Assembly: GCA_030063045.1 (NCBI GenBank)
Contig: JAQSEB010000038.1
Coordinates: 186,001-250,000, forward strand
Source of the DNA: Pratylenchus scribneri
Taxonomy: Eukaryota; Nematoda; Chromadorea; Rhabditida; Pratylenchidae
DNA length: 64,000 nucleotides
Direction: 5' to 3'
This document shows, one piece after another, positions 25,607 through 36,448 of the stretch (position 1 is its first letter; each line of letters starts with the position of its first letter). Below the pieces are notes generated by a model. It saw only the letters and a program-made list of their open reading frames with translations, did no database searches and was not told where the DNA came from. The translations under genes were made by a program, and so were the position numbers.

Positions 25607-25852
25607 TTAAATTTCCGTCAATCTTTTCAATTTAAACATTCCCATTTTGCCCAAAAAATTTAACAAAATAATGAAACCTTCAGTCAATGCATGCGAATCA
25701 ATCTTTGGCATGAATGAAACATCGAACAGGTCGATTACATTTTCGTGGCCCCGACCCATCAGCAGAAATTCCGGTGTGATTTGTTCTTTTGGCCTGAATT
25801 GGCGATTACGATCAAAAAAATGTCGATGAGTGGAATTGTATCCATTATTTAG
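25607..25852 (-). pseudogene. Coding-looking fragment, possible exon or relic
   Basis: A minus-strand frame of about 81 codons with no early ATG reads NNGYNSTHRHFFDRNRQFRP, KEQITPEFLLMGRGHENVID, LFDVSFMPKIDSHALTEGFI and ILLNFLGKMGMFK before a stop at 25607. Codon choice resembles the real exons at 30-64 kb. No acceptor lies between the upstream stop and the frame, so it may be decayed or an exon with an unusual boundary. The hAT MITE at 24966-25508 separates it from the remnant at 23065. No domain recognised. A plus-strand 60-codon frame at 25647-25829 is its shadow. Confidence 0.45.
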
Positions 25853-26985
25853 TCAATGTTGTTTATTTTTTAAGAAAATTTCTTTCTATAAATGAGTTTG
25901 AATTTCTTGAAAAATTTATATTATATTAATTAGGAAGGATATAAAATATTTTAAAATTGTGAAAAAATTTTAGTTGTTAAAATGGAATTTAAACCTTCAT
26001 AATATTTGGTTACTTTTTTTTGATTTGATTAGTAATTCACATACATCCCTTAATTGGGAAAAATCCAATGGAATGAGACTTTTTTAGTACTTTATACTTA
26101 ATAAGGATTGAAATGAATTTATTTATGAATGTAAAGGCGAAATTAGACCCAAAAAATAATATGGAAAATAATTTTGAACTCATTAAAAAACAAAAAGTGA
26201 TTAATCATCAAAATGAATAGTAAAATTTTGTCAATTTCGAATAAATTGACTATATTGGGGAATGGTGAATGAAATTAAATGATGACTATGCAGAGTAAAT
26301 TGGCTGCCTTTTTGTGGGTTGAGGGAGGAAAAGACAAAATGAATGTGGAGATGAGTAAAAAATTGCAAAAATTATTCACCAAAAAATGAAAATGTAGACC
26401 TCACCGAGTAAATTTATTCTGTCTCGGCAAATTGCCTAGAGCAAGTTTTTGTTAAAAGACAGAGGGAAAGTGGGCACAAATAAAAAGAAAATTGAAAAGG
26501 CAAAAAATGAGAGATAGAGGAATTGAGGTTTGGCGATGATTGATGCTGGCAAATTGCCCTAGGGCAATTCCTTTTCTGTTCTTTTTTTCAGTACAGATAA
26601 AATAAAATACATAAATAAAAATGGATAGGACATCGCGGATGGAAAATTGCCCGAGGCAAATCTTTGTCAGAGAAAATGATGGAAAATAAAATGGAAATGA
26701 CTAGCAATTGGACAAATTTGTGTGGGGACGGTGGGGAAGAGCAGCAAAATTTGGCGACGTTTATTTTATAAAAAGCTGAAACAATTTTTTGATTTTATTA
26801 TTTAAAATGATTTGAAATTGATGAAGATGTTCCAATATAATCTTTTCAAAATTCCTGTGTTTTGTTGGATTACCGAAATTTTCATTAGTTTATTGGATAT
26901 ACATTCATCGATTTTAAAGTAATTTTAATAAAATTAATGTCAATGATTGTGATTAGCCAAAAATCTAGAGCGACGTGTCAAGCTT
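25853..26985. other. Intergenic spacer with LTGCC-type short repeats
   Basis: No gene seen. It contains three of the dispersed AAATTGCC...GGCAA motifs: GGCAAATTGCCTAGAGCAAG (26425), GCAAATTGCCCTAGGGCAAT (26550) and GGAAAATTGCCCGAGGCAAA (26640), each close to an inverted repeat of itself. Confidence 0.5.
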
Positions 26986-26989
26986 CCGA

Positions 26990-27330
26990 TTTTGCGTCCA
27001 CAATTAGTCCGTGCGCACCTGCACGGTGCACAGCGCTTGATACTGACACTTGACACGCAGGTGACCACAATGCATCCGCGCCGCTCAACGCTAGACATGG
27101 ACGCTTAATACGGATCGATCAAGAAAGGTTTAAAAAACGCGGACGCGCAGCACTTTTCTCCTTGCATTGTGGACGCAAATTGGTCAGAGTGTCGAGTGTT
27201 GATCGCATCGCTAGGCATTGCGCGTCTTTGCCCATTTCAAATTTTTTTGTCCACATTATTATAGACGAAAATCGAGAAAAAACGCTTGACACAGACGCGC
27301 AGAGCGCGCTTCATTGTGGACGTAACATTA
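26990..27330. repeat. GC-richer foldback-like element
   Basis: ATTGTGGACG occurs at 27170-27179 and 27315-27324, and its complement (CGTCCACAAT, or the variant CCACAATGCATCCGCG) at 26996-27005 and 27065-27080. The outer copies are TGCGTCCACAAT on the left and ATTGTGGACGTA on the right. GC content, CG dinucleotides and opposing copies suggest a foldback transposon; the target duplication is not clear. The plus-strand frame at 27162-27461 is a product of this composition. Confidence 0.4.
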
Positions 27331-28214
27331 AATATATAATAAATGGCCTTAAGTTCTTGCATACAAGAAAGAAGATACTCCGCCTAGCGAAATTATTCGA
27401 TGCAATTTTTATTCAAAAAAGGAAAAAAATTTGGGTAAAAAAATTAAAGTTGAAAAGATGAAATGAGAATTGATAATAAAATTGCCGATAATTGATATTG
27501 GGAAATTGCCCGAGGCAAATCTCTATATCAGTTTTTACAAAAAGGAAACTATGGGAATGAAGCAATTCATAAATTTGAATGGAGAACAGCAGCCAGCCCA
27601 ACTTGAATCAAGAATTGAACCAATTTTGTGATTTTAGTTTCTGATAAAATAGAAGCTTAATGGGCTATATATTATTTACATTGATTAAGAATTTATAAAA
27701 TTGCATTTGAAATGCCATTCAAATTGATTTAAACCTGGATTAGCAAAAATTTCAAAGGTTTTTGAGCATAAAAATATGTGCGAATTGCATTCATTTTATG
27801 TTAAGATTTTAAATTTATGTTCAAAAAAAGAAAACTACAAATGAGAATAAAGCATAAAAATAAATGATTAATCCGTTTTCGCATATCTGCCTATAATCAT
27901 TTAATTCGTCGATTGTGGAGCATTGTCTATTGAGTTTGAAAATTATCTTTTTATTTTGAATCAACTCCCAATGATATCCTTGCTTTTACTTATGCCATTT
28001 TATTAATTAATCAATGGGTTTTAATTTTCAAAGCCTCATTAGAATTGGTTAATATTAGAATTAGTTATACTTCAATAATTATCGATATAAAAATGTTAAA
28101 TTTAATATGCGCCGAATTGACTATTCCACAAATGTTTGAGTGGAAAATTTGTGTTGAAAATGGAAATAAAATCATATTATGTAAGCGAAACATTTTTTCC
28201 CTATTTAACAACTT

Positions 28215-28350
28215 AATCAGACAGAAATAATCTAATCAGACGAAATTAAATCAGGCGGTTTTATTCATAACCAGGCGAAATTAATCTAAAAAGGAGGAAT
28301 TAAAACAGGCGGTAACCAGGCGGAATTAAAACAGATGGAATTAAACAATG
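28215..28350. repeat. Degenerate short tandem repeat
   Basis: Repeated CAGGCGGAATTAAAACAG-like units of roughly 18-25 bp (variants AATCAGACGAAATTA, CCAGGCGGAATTA, AGATGGAATTAAA). No coding potential. Confidence 0.6.
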
Positions 28351-28562
28351 ATGGAATTAAGTGATAAAAAATTAAGAAAATTTTATTTTAAATAATTAAT
28401 TGTTTATTTAATTTTATTTTTTTTCAAAATGTCTTCTTTTTTGAATATATGGCCTTTGATTAAAAGGTGATAAATGCTTTTTTTTGTATGAAGAAATGCC
28501 GAAACATAGATCTGATTTGTTTTAGTATTTTCCAAATCCATTTTTAATTTAGACATATTTTT

Positions 28563-29389
28563 TAGAGTTGGAGGGAGTCGGTTAACCGAACCGAAACCGA
28601 AACCGAAAACCGGGTTTTTTGGGCCAAAAACCGAAACCGAAAACCGGGGTTCGAAAACCGGGAAAACCGAAAACCGGGGGTCCAAACCGATCGGTTTATC
28701 GGTTTTTAGATTTGCCGGGAGGGCCAATTTTTGGTTAAAACTATGCCTTGAGGAGCCATTTTTTACTAAAAATTTTCCCTAGCGGGACATTTTTGGCTTA
28801 AAATTTTATCTTTAGAAAGCATTTTTGGTAAAAATTTTTCCCTATCAGGCAATTTTTGACCAAAATTTCCTGCTTTCAGTCATTTTTGGCAGAAATTTCT
28901 CTTAACGGAGCTCATTATGGTTTAAATTTTCTCCTTATTGTGTCATTTTGTCTTTGTGTAAGGCAATATTTGACTACTTTTCTCCCTACGAGGCTATTTT
29001 TACTCAAATTTTTCTATTATTAGGTGCTCATTTTTAGTTAAAATTCTTTTATATCAGACCTTTTTTGTTCTAATTTTTCCCTGCGTGGCAATTTTCAATA
29101 ATTTTTCCCTTTGAGGCTATTTTCATTTAAACGGACCCGGAAAAAAAAAAACATAGAAATTGAGGAAGAAATTATTGAAAAAGATATTTTATTTTATTTG
29201 ATTTTTTTACGATTTTTTATGAAAAATTAAATTTTTTAAAATTTTTTAGGCCGTTTTTTCAAAAAAACCGAAAAACCGGAAAACCGAAAACCGAGAATTA
29301 TTACAAACCGAAACCGAAAACCGACATTGGAAAACCGGTAAAACCGAAAACCGGTACCCCCGGTTTAAAACCGACTCCCTCCAACTCTA
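28563..29389. mobile_element. Foldback MITE with CGGTTT-rich arms
   Basis: Terminal inverted repeats TAGAGTTGGAGGGAGTCGGT at the left and the exact inverse ACCGACTCCCTCCAACTCTA at the right. Inside each arm are arrays of AACCGAAACCGAAAACCGG units in opposite orientation. The centre is a degenerate array of about 40-bp units built on CATTTTTGGTTAAAATTTTC followed by CCTAGCGGG. Termini resemble hAT ends, but the 8 bp flanking each side (ATATTTTT and GAGAAAAT) do not match, so the target duplication is lost. The minus 107-codon frame here is a repeat translation. Confidence 0.75.
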
Positions 29390-29699
29390 GAGAAAATACA
29401 TATTCATTTTTGTCTGTGACAAAATTTTCCAATTCTTTAAGAATTTAAGAATATTTTCTTTTATTTTTAACAACATTAATATGTAGTATACACAGAACAC
29501 AGAGCCGGCAAAAATCGGCCCGATTACTGTACGGGCCGGGCCGGGCCGGCTAATGTAATGATTATTTAATATTCAATATTTCATTTCATATTCATAGGGC
29601 CAAGAACATAGAGAGTAAGATGGAAATGGAACTAGAACTAGAATATAGAAAGAACAAATATAATTAATTCTTCGTTGTATTAATAGCTGCCATTTAGGC

Positions 29700-30130
29700 T
29701 ACAGGATACTTGGTCGAATGAGCATTTGGTCGAAAGATGTAAAAAGTACCATTTGGTCGAAAGATGTAAAAATTACTAATAGCGAATAGAAGATTTTGAA
29801 ATTTTTTTTAGTAAGTATTCCAATCCATATTTAAGTTTTATTTATTATTTTCAAAAAGGAAAAATATTTTTGCAGACAAAAAATACTCTTTTTACAAAAT
29901 ACAGTTTTTTTTTGACTTCTCTCTTATATCAGAAACCGGTTTTTAGACCCCATAAACCTTATGCCTTCTACATTTTGTAGATCTCATCGAGTCGCATCGA
30001 TTGGAATATATTTTTCTTGGTTTGGTACAAAATTAAAGAGTTTAAAAGTACCATTTGGTCGAAAAATATTTGGTCGAAAACTATTTGTTCGAAAGAAGTA
30101 ATATTGTCATTTGGTCGAAAAAGTATAACA
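29700..30130. repeat. ATTTGGTCGAAA repeat cluster
   Basis: At least six direct copies of CATTTGGTCGAAA-like units in two groups (29710-29775 and 30050-30125). Between them is a dispersed block TAGATCTCATCGAGTCGCAT (29981-30000) also found, diverged, at 54738-54757. No coding potential. Confidence 0.7.
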
Positions 30131-30556
30131 GGTTATTTGTGTCCAATTAATTACAAATTGCATATTTTCAAGGGTTTTCGACAATACTGATTCCGATTTT
30201 CACATCAGTTGATCGAAATTTTTTAATCGGTACTATGATTGATGACTATTTTAAAAATTTTGCCTTAGAAGGGTAGGTTAAATTCATAGCTAAAAATTAG
30301 CCGGCCATCATTGTAAAACCATCGCTGAAAATAATGTGCACTCAATTTTTGAATCTGTGAAAAATTCAAAAAATGTTTCCTAAATTGTCTTTTAAAACAT
30401 AATTTTATCAACATTCATAAATGAATAACAAACAAATAATTTCATTTTTGCCATTTCCATAATCTGTGGAAAAGTTGGCCTAGAGGAATGTAAAATATAT
30501 CCGAAAAAGAGAAAAATAATCTGCGATAAACAAATCATAAAAAACGAGGAAAACAA

Positions 30557-33500
30557 TCAATGATCACCGAAATGTGATTCTGAATTTATGAAAGATAAAA
30601 TAGTTTTTTTCAGCTGCTTTTGCTTTTCATTTTGCCATTGCTTTTCTTCGCAAATTTCCCTCCGAACTTCTGACACAGCCTCAAAGAATAATTTATTCTC
30701 TTGTTGTTCATTTTCATCCTCCTTCAATAATTTCTCTTTTGGAATGATTATTTCATTAAATTTTTCCATAGCTTCAGGCACAATTTTTAGCAATTTCGAG
30801 TCCATGTTGACGCGGAATATGCTTTTTCGGTAGTGATAACTTTTCAATAATATTCGTTTCATACTGTCCATTTGGCGTATTCCCACACAAAAGATCCGCA
30901 AATTCAATTGAGCGTGCAGTTTATTTTTCTTCTCCACTTCCATTCTAATATTCCCTTCTTCGACGTGACTTGAAAAATAAGGGAAATTATTCTAAATTAA
31001 TCGTAGTCTTTCGATTCTTAGTCATTTTTGAGAATTTTTTTGTAATAAATAAATTAAATTTAAACATTAAAAAATTCTTTTAATATGCTTTTTTAATTAT
31101 ATAATAAATAAATTTACTTTAATGTTTTCTGCAATATATTCTTTGCTATTTTATCTTTAATTGTCTCCGAATTATCCTCATCCGCGAGGTTGGTAAGATC
31201 AACATATTTTTCAGCCAAAAATTTGAGCATATGGAATTTTAGGTGGCTGTACCATTTTTCATATTGGTATTTAATGTCATTTTTAAATATATTAGTGAAA
31301 ATTGTGTCATCTTCGTTGATTGTTTCCATGTTTTTTCGCAATTTTTCATTGGGTATCTTTTAGGTGATGAAAATTAAATACTTGAAATAATATTTTTTGT
31401 AAATATTTTATTTTCTTTTAATTTTTTAATTGTTGTCTAAAAAATTTGCAAAAATTTTGAAACTGAAATTTCAAAATTTTTTACAGGATGGCCAAAAGTT
31501 CTGTTATTCTTTTCGAATGATTATTTTAGGTCCTTAATGTAAAGTTTATAAGAACTTTTTGGCCACCCTGTATATCTTATTAGGTAGTATTATTTAATTC
31601 CCATCAATTTAAGACAAACAGACTTGGCTAGCTGCTCTTTGGTAATGGCTTGAAATGAACATTTTTTCACCTTTCAACACATTTATTTTAATTCTCATTA
31701 AAATTTTCCACATTAAATTCGTTTGAGTTTTTTCTTTTTTATCATAGTATGGTTTTATCTGCCTAATAATTTCTGACATAATTTGAGGTATCAATTCCAA
31801 TAATGCCAAAAAATTGAAAATTTTTGGCAATTTTTCGGGGAAAAATGGATCCTCTCGCAATTGCGCGTATTCCTCTTCCAATTTTCCATTCTTCTTTTGT
31901 TCATTTGCCAATGCAATCATTTTTTTCACGAATTTCTCTTTCATATAGGAATTAAAAAAACTTCTAATACCATTATTGTTTTCCTAAATAATAATATTGG
32001 TATTGTATTATCGTTCATTTCCCTAGGTTTATTTCCTTAATTGAAGAGTTTAAAAATTTAAACCGATTTCGCGCTGAATTCGTTCGAAAATTTTTTAAAT
32101 ATAAAAAACATAAACGCTGATTATGACTATTTTCTCCTTTTCTTATATATGCTTATAGTTACCCGAAATATATTAGGATTTTGTAGGGATAGAGGATTTG
32201 GGATAAATGAATATTAATAGTAATATAGATTGGAATTGGCCTGGTATATGATTTGAAATCATTGTAAGGGGTTGGCGCATTTGGATAAATTATTATTTAG
32301 CCCACATTCACATGATTTCCATTTATCATTATTATCATTTATTCTCATCTTAATTCCACCTCTTCACATTTAATGGATCGCTCCTCCCATTGCCCCCAGT
32401 GATTGTTCTCCCCCAATGCCAGTCGAGTCAGTTCATCTTCTATTCCGATTTCTAACCACCACCGGGAATTGACCCGTTTATCTTCGCTCTCGAGCGGATT
32501 TATCCAGATAAATAAACATATTTGTTCGCTTGACTTGATGGGGATTTGGGGACTTTACATGGCCCAGGGCCCGCGTTATAGCAATTCCACTTCTCCCATA
32601 TTCCACAATTCCTCATCATTCCTCCTTCTCCCCTCTGGTTCAGCAGGCTTCACACTTACTTCATGTAAGGGTTTAGGAAGGTATATTTTTCACAAACTTA
32701 AAAATTAATTTTCTCAATTTTTATTTTTTTTTTTAAATAAAAAATATTTAATCCGATTTTGGAACAATTTGGTCAACATTCAAACCAATGGGAAATTTGG
32801 ATTCCCCGACCCGATAAAATTCTATTATTTAATTTTAAGGCAAAAAATTATTAAAAAATATAGAAAGAAGGAATGAAAATATTTTCGGATAAAAATTTTA
32901 AATTCAATAAAAAAAAAATAACCGCCATCCGTGGAATGATCAAATTCACGAAAATTCGAATTTCATCGGTGCTAGCACATCTATTTTCAATCAAAATTGG
33001 GTAGAATGGATGTTGCTCCAACTTTCTTATTTTTGTTATTGTGTCTGTTTTTATTTTGTCAAAGTCAATTTTTTGTTTGTCATCCATATAATATGCATAA
33101 ATGCAGTCCATAATGAATCCAAATTTGAATAAATATTTTTGCCGGATTCGCAATTCATCCGCATTTTCTTTTGCCCAAATTTCTTTCAAATCATTTTGAA
33201 TTTCTTTTTGCGTATTCACCTAAAATTTTACATTTCCATCTAATTTAGTTTAATTTTTTGAAAAATAAATTTTTAATAAATGATTAATTTTCTTTAATTT
33301 TTATTTTTTTAGATATGACAAACATCCAATGAATTTTCTGATATTTATTTTAATAAAATTTTTTTTATTCATTTTTTATTTTAAATTCGCAAAAAATTTC
33401 ATTTATTTTAACATATTTTTTTAAATGCAAACATTTTAAATTTAGAAATGGTAAAATTTATTTAACTTCTAAAGAGCTAGCTATATTTGTAAAAAGATGT

Positions 33501-35154
33501 ACAGAGGGAAATTAGCAGAATTTTTTTTAATTTTTTCCGAATTTTTTGTGCCTCCGCTCTAATTTTAGGATTATTTATTACTAAAATTCAATTTCTTGAT
33601 TTCTATTCTTTTAATTATGGCAACTAGAGATGTAGGATAAATTCAAAAATATTGAAAATTAGACAAAAATCTTTATTTTTCCTTTTTAATAAAATCTTCT
33701 AATTTCTTCTCTAAAAAATGCACACCTTGTTGATTGCATCCAATAATAAGGGCTGGAAACGTAGGGGGTCAGTAATCGGATATTTGAACTTTATAAAACG
33801 TTTCCTTTCCTCCGATTTTAATTCTCTTTCTGTTCCTTCAGCATTTTTTCCCTTAATAAAATTTAATTTTTTAAATAATTTATAAATGTTGCTTTTGCTG
33901 TACTTGAATTGCAAATTCCCGAAAATCCCTTGCAAAATTGAACATTCTTTGATTGAAAGACGACGATTCATCGATAATGCCGGTGGATTTCAACGCCTCT
34001 TCTGGATCATCCACAATGGCCGGATGAGCAAATAATTTTTGTCCGCGAACAGCCAACAAATCATATAATTCAAAAATGTTGGCCAGTTCCGGATTTTCTT
34101 TAAAGTCTGAATTTGCGGCAATTGTTTGGAGAATGTGAATTGGGAATAGGGTTAATTGCGCGTTCACGGGACGGGGATGCGTGACGGGCATTCGCAAGAT
34201 TTTTGGGCTGATTCTCCCTTCCGTTCCCCTCGACCGATTCCCCGCCTCCCCGTAACTTCTATTTTTTACCGGATTTTTTCCATTTTTGATTGGATTTTTT
34301 TATTTTGAAGATGGCAACCATGCCAACATGGTAGTTTTGAAACAAAAAAAAAAGATAATTAAAAGGATTTTATTAAAGGAAAAAGTTTAATTATTTTATT
34401 TTGGCAATTCGTTAAATTTTAGTAAACAAATTTCAAAAAAATTTACAGTACCCCAAATGAGTACGGGACGTGGAGTATTCGCGGGGAATTTTCGATGAGA
34501 GCCTCCCTGTCCCGTTCCCCGCACCCTCACTCCCCGCACTATTCATTCCCCTTGAGTTCACTTTCCGCCCACGGGAAATTAACCCTAATTGGTAAAAAAA
34601 AGTGGAGGGATTGTTTCAGTAGGGACTCTCCATAAATAGAAAGATAAACCGAATGCCTTTATGTTCTCACTAAATTCGGTTTCTGTTCTCGCAACCTATA
34701 TGCACTGATAAGTTATATTTTTTGACAAAAAAATAAAATATAGTTACGAATTATCAAATATATTTTAATCAGTATTTAAGATTATGATAAAAAAAAATTC
34801 AAGCATTTATAATTAATTCCTTTTCGATTCCTAAAAGTATCAGAATTCTAAAAAGCAAAAGTTGACAATTTATTTCTCAATAAAAATTTCATATTTTTTT
34901 GTTCTCAGATTTTTTCAATTTTTATGGATGAAAAATTTTTCAAAAAATTCTGATTTTCGGGATTCGGTTGTTTTAATTCTTTTCCGATCCCTATTTCAAA
35001 TATGACAAAGTCAAATTAATTGTACTATTTTCCCCTTTAATTCACCTTCACTGTTGCCAGTAGACATTTGTCTTCGGTTGCCAATGCCAATTTCCGCCAA
35101 AATTGCAAATTCAAAAATTGAAAAGAAATATAAAATTGCCATCAGCATCATCAT
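30557..35154 (-). CDS. Secreted family protein, gene A (7 exons)
   Basis: Model on the minus strand: exons 35154-35046, 34106-33904, 33851-33726, 33219-32923, 31983-31624, 31356-31118 and 30968-30557; 1,746 nt, 581 aa. Exon 1 starts at the first of three consecutive ATGs and gives a signal peptide (MMMLMAILYFFSIFEFAILA, cut probably after ILA). The mature part is Lys/Glu-rich and helical-looking, with conserved blocks LLAVRGQKLFAHPAIVDDPE (exon 2), KYLFKFGFIMDCIYAYYMDD and EQHPFYPIL (exon 4), EDPFFPEKLPKIFNFLALLE (exon 5), IFTNIFKNDI (exon 6), LRIFCVGIRQMDSMKRIL (exon 7). Phases 1,0,0,0,0,2 are shared with paralogues B and C, and exons 3, 4 and 6 equal those of C in length. Intron 1 holds a MITE (34147-34587) and intron 5 a mini-MITE. 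Probably secreted; family and function not recognised. Confidence 0.75.
31484..31570. mobile_element. 87-bp mini-MITE, Tc1/mariner-type ends
   Basis: Begins CAGGATGGCCAAAAGTTCT and ends AGAACTTTTTGGCCACCCTG, inverted to each other and flanked on both sides by TA. TA target sites and CAGGGTG..CCAAAAGT ends are typical of the IS630-Tc1-mariner superfamily. It sits in intron 5 of gene A. Ends resemble those of the larger element at 36449-37354. Confidence 0.85.
32403..32708 (+). other. GC-richer insertion in intron 4 of gene A
   Basis: Intron 4 of gene A is 939 nt, against 48 nt in gene C and 345 nt in B; the excess is largely this GC-richer block. It contains a 101-codon plus-strand frame (starting MFSPNASRVSSSSIPISNHH) that is Ser-rich and without recognisable domains. 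It could be an inserted element or a nested gene. I see no promoter or splice evidence and do not call it coding. Confidence 0.3.
34147..34587. mobile_element. hAT-type MITE in intron 1 of gene A
   Basis: 441 bp with ends TAGGGTTAATT and AATTAACCCTA, GC-rich sub-terminal tracts (CACGGGACGGGG; TCCCCGCAC) and a low-complexity centre. Flanks ATTGGGAA (34139-34146) and ATTGGTAA (34588-34595) match at 7 of 8 bases, a slightly decayed 8-bp target duplication. It lies 40 bp upstream of exon 2 of gene A. A partial relative starts TAGGGTTATTTCCCCGCGAG at 35685. Confidence 0.75.
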
Positions 35155-35245
35155 TTTCCTTAAGAAAAAAATGCAAAATAAAATAGAAGTTAGAAATTTG
35201 CAAAAATTGATGGAAATATAAAATCACTTTTTTTGAGAGAAAATT

Positions 35246-35410
35246 GAATGATTGATAATTTTAGGAGGGCAGGCCGTGTATTTTATTGGCCCAATTTGCT
35301 CGCACCCATTTTGCTGGCAATTTATCAATATTGTCTCCCCATCAATGAAGGTAAAGGCAAAATCGATAGATGCCACGAAGTCTATTAGAGATAGCAGTTG
35401 AGGAGACAGG
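35246..35410 (-). promoter_or_regulatory. Conserved proximal upstream block, gene A
   Basis: This stretch, 90-260 nt before the ATG, is shared in order with genes B and C: in transcription sense CTTCGTGGCATC, then CATTGATG.GAG, then AATATTGATAAATTG, then a GGGC.AATAAA TATA-like element nearest the gene. Retention of separate short blocks among otherwise diverged flanks suggests core promoter function, or simply co-duplicated DNA. Confidence 0.45.
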
Positions 35411-35551
35411 TAATTTCACCCGTAAGGAAAAAATTTTATTTTGTATAGGCTTTCTTTTTCTGTGTCATTTCTTTCTCAATTGGCCAAATTAAATGCAAAA
35501 TAATGCCCTTTTTTCAAAAATTTGCTGCCTCTTTTCTTGGATACAACAAAA

Positions 35552-35684
35552 ATTTAATTCACGGGTGATCAATAAAATTCACGGGTGATCAGAAATAAAA
35601 TTCACGGGTGATCAGAAATAAAATTCACGGGTGATCAGAAATAAAATTCATGGGTGATCAGAAATACAATTTACGGGTGTCATA
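35552..35684. repeat. 23-bp minisatellite upstream of gene A
   Basis: Six tandem units of AAATAAAATTCACGGGTGATCAG type. The same unit occurs about 400-450 bp upstream of the ATG of B, its two copies and C. Contains the palindrome TGATCA. Confidence 0.9.
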
Positions 35685-35825
35685 GGGTTATTTCCCCGCG
35701 AGCGGGAATGAAAAAGCGGGGAATGGGGAGAGTGGGGAATTAGGGTACGGGGAACGGGACGGGGAGGTTCCACTCGAAAATTCCCTCAGGGACTCCTTGC
35801 CCGCTCTCGTTTTTTGTGCTATGCA
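35685..35825. mobile_element. Partial GC-rich MITE
   Basis: Starts TAGGGTTATTTCCCCGCGAG and contains GGGGAACGGGACGGGGAGG-like tracts as in the element at 34147-34587. A matching right terminus is not evident, so probably truncated. Confidence 0.45.
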
Positions 35826-36448
35826 ATTTTTTGAATTTTTTTACTCAAATTTAAAAAAAATTGTCAAAATAAATTATTAAACATTTTTTTTTCTGTTATA
35901 AAATCTTTTCAACACTCTTTTTTGTATCTAAATGACCATTTATGGCCTTATTCTCATATTCGAAACATAAAAATCCGTCATACGGATCCAAAAAATTGGC
36001 AAAAATTCGGTATAAATTAGAATTGCAAATAACTTTAATTAGTTCATCTGTGACTCAAATATAATAAAAAAAATACCGAGAAAAAAATGGCCTATTTAGT
36101 CATTTTCCAATCATTCATTTTTTTGTTACCATTTCCACAATATTTTTTAACAATTGAAAAAAATTTAACAAACTCATTTTTAACTGTTGTAAATGTTAGC
36201 CAACAATATGATAACAGGATAGGAATGTAAATATGTCCAAAAAACAGAGAAAAAATAAGTGCTTAATAAATATTTCATTTAATGAAAAGAAACGGGAGGA
36301 AAAGAATCAATGAAAATTTCCGAAGTGTGATTTTGAATTCAAGAAAGAAATAAAATAGTTTGTTTCCAGCTCTTCAATCTTCAAATTGCGCTGTTACTTT
36401 TCGCAGATTTCCCTCCGGACTTCTGACACAGCCTCAAAGAATAATTTA

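Noticed and set aside
28404..28727. 107-codon minus frame rich in FGFGF and PVF
   Set aside because: Most of its length is the CCGAAAACCG array at the left end of the foldback element.
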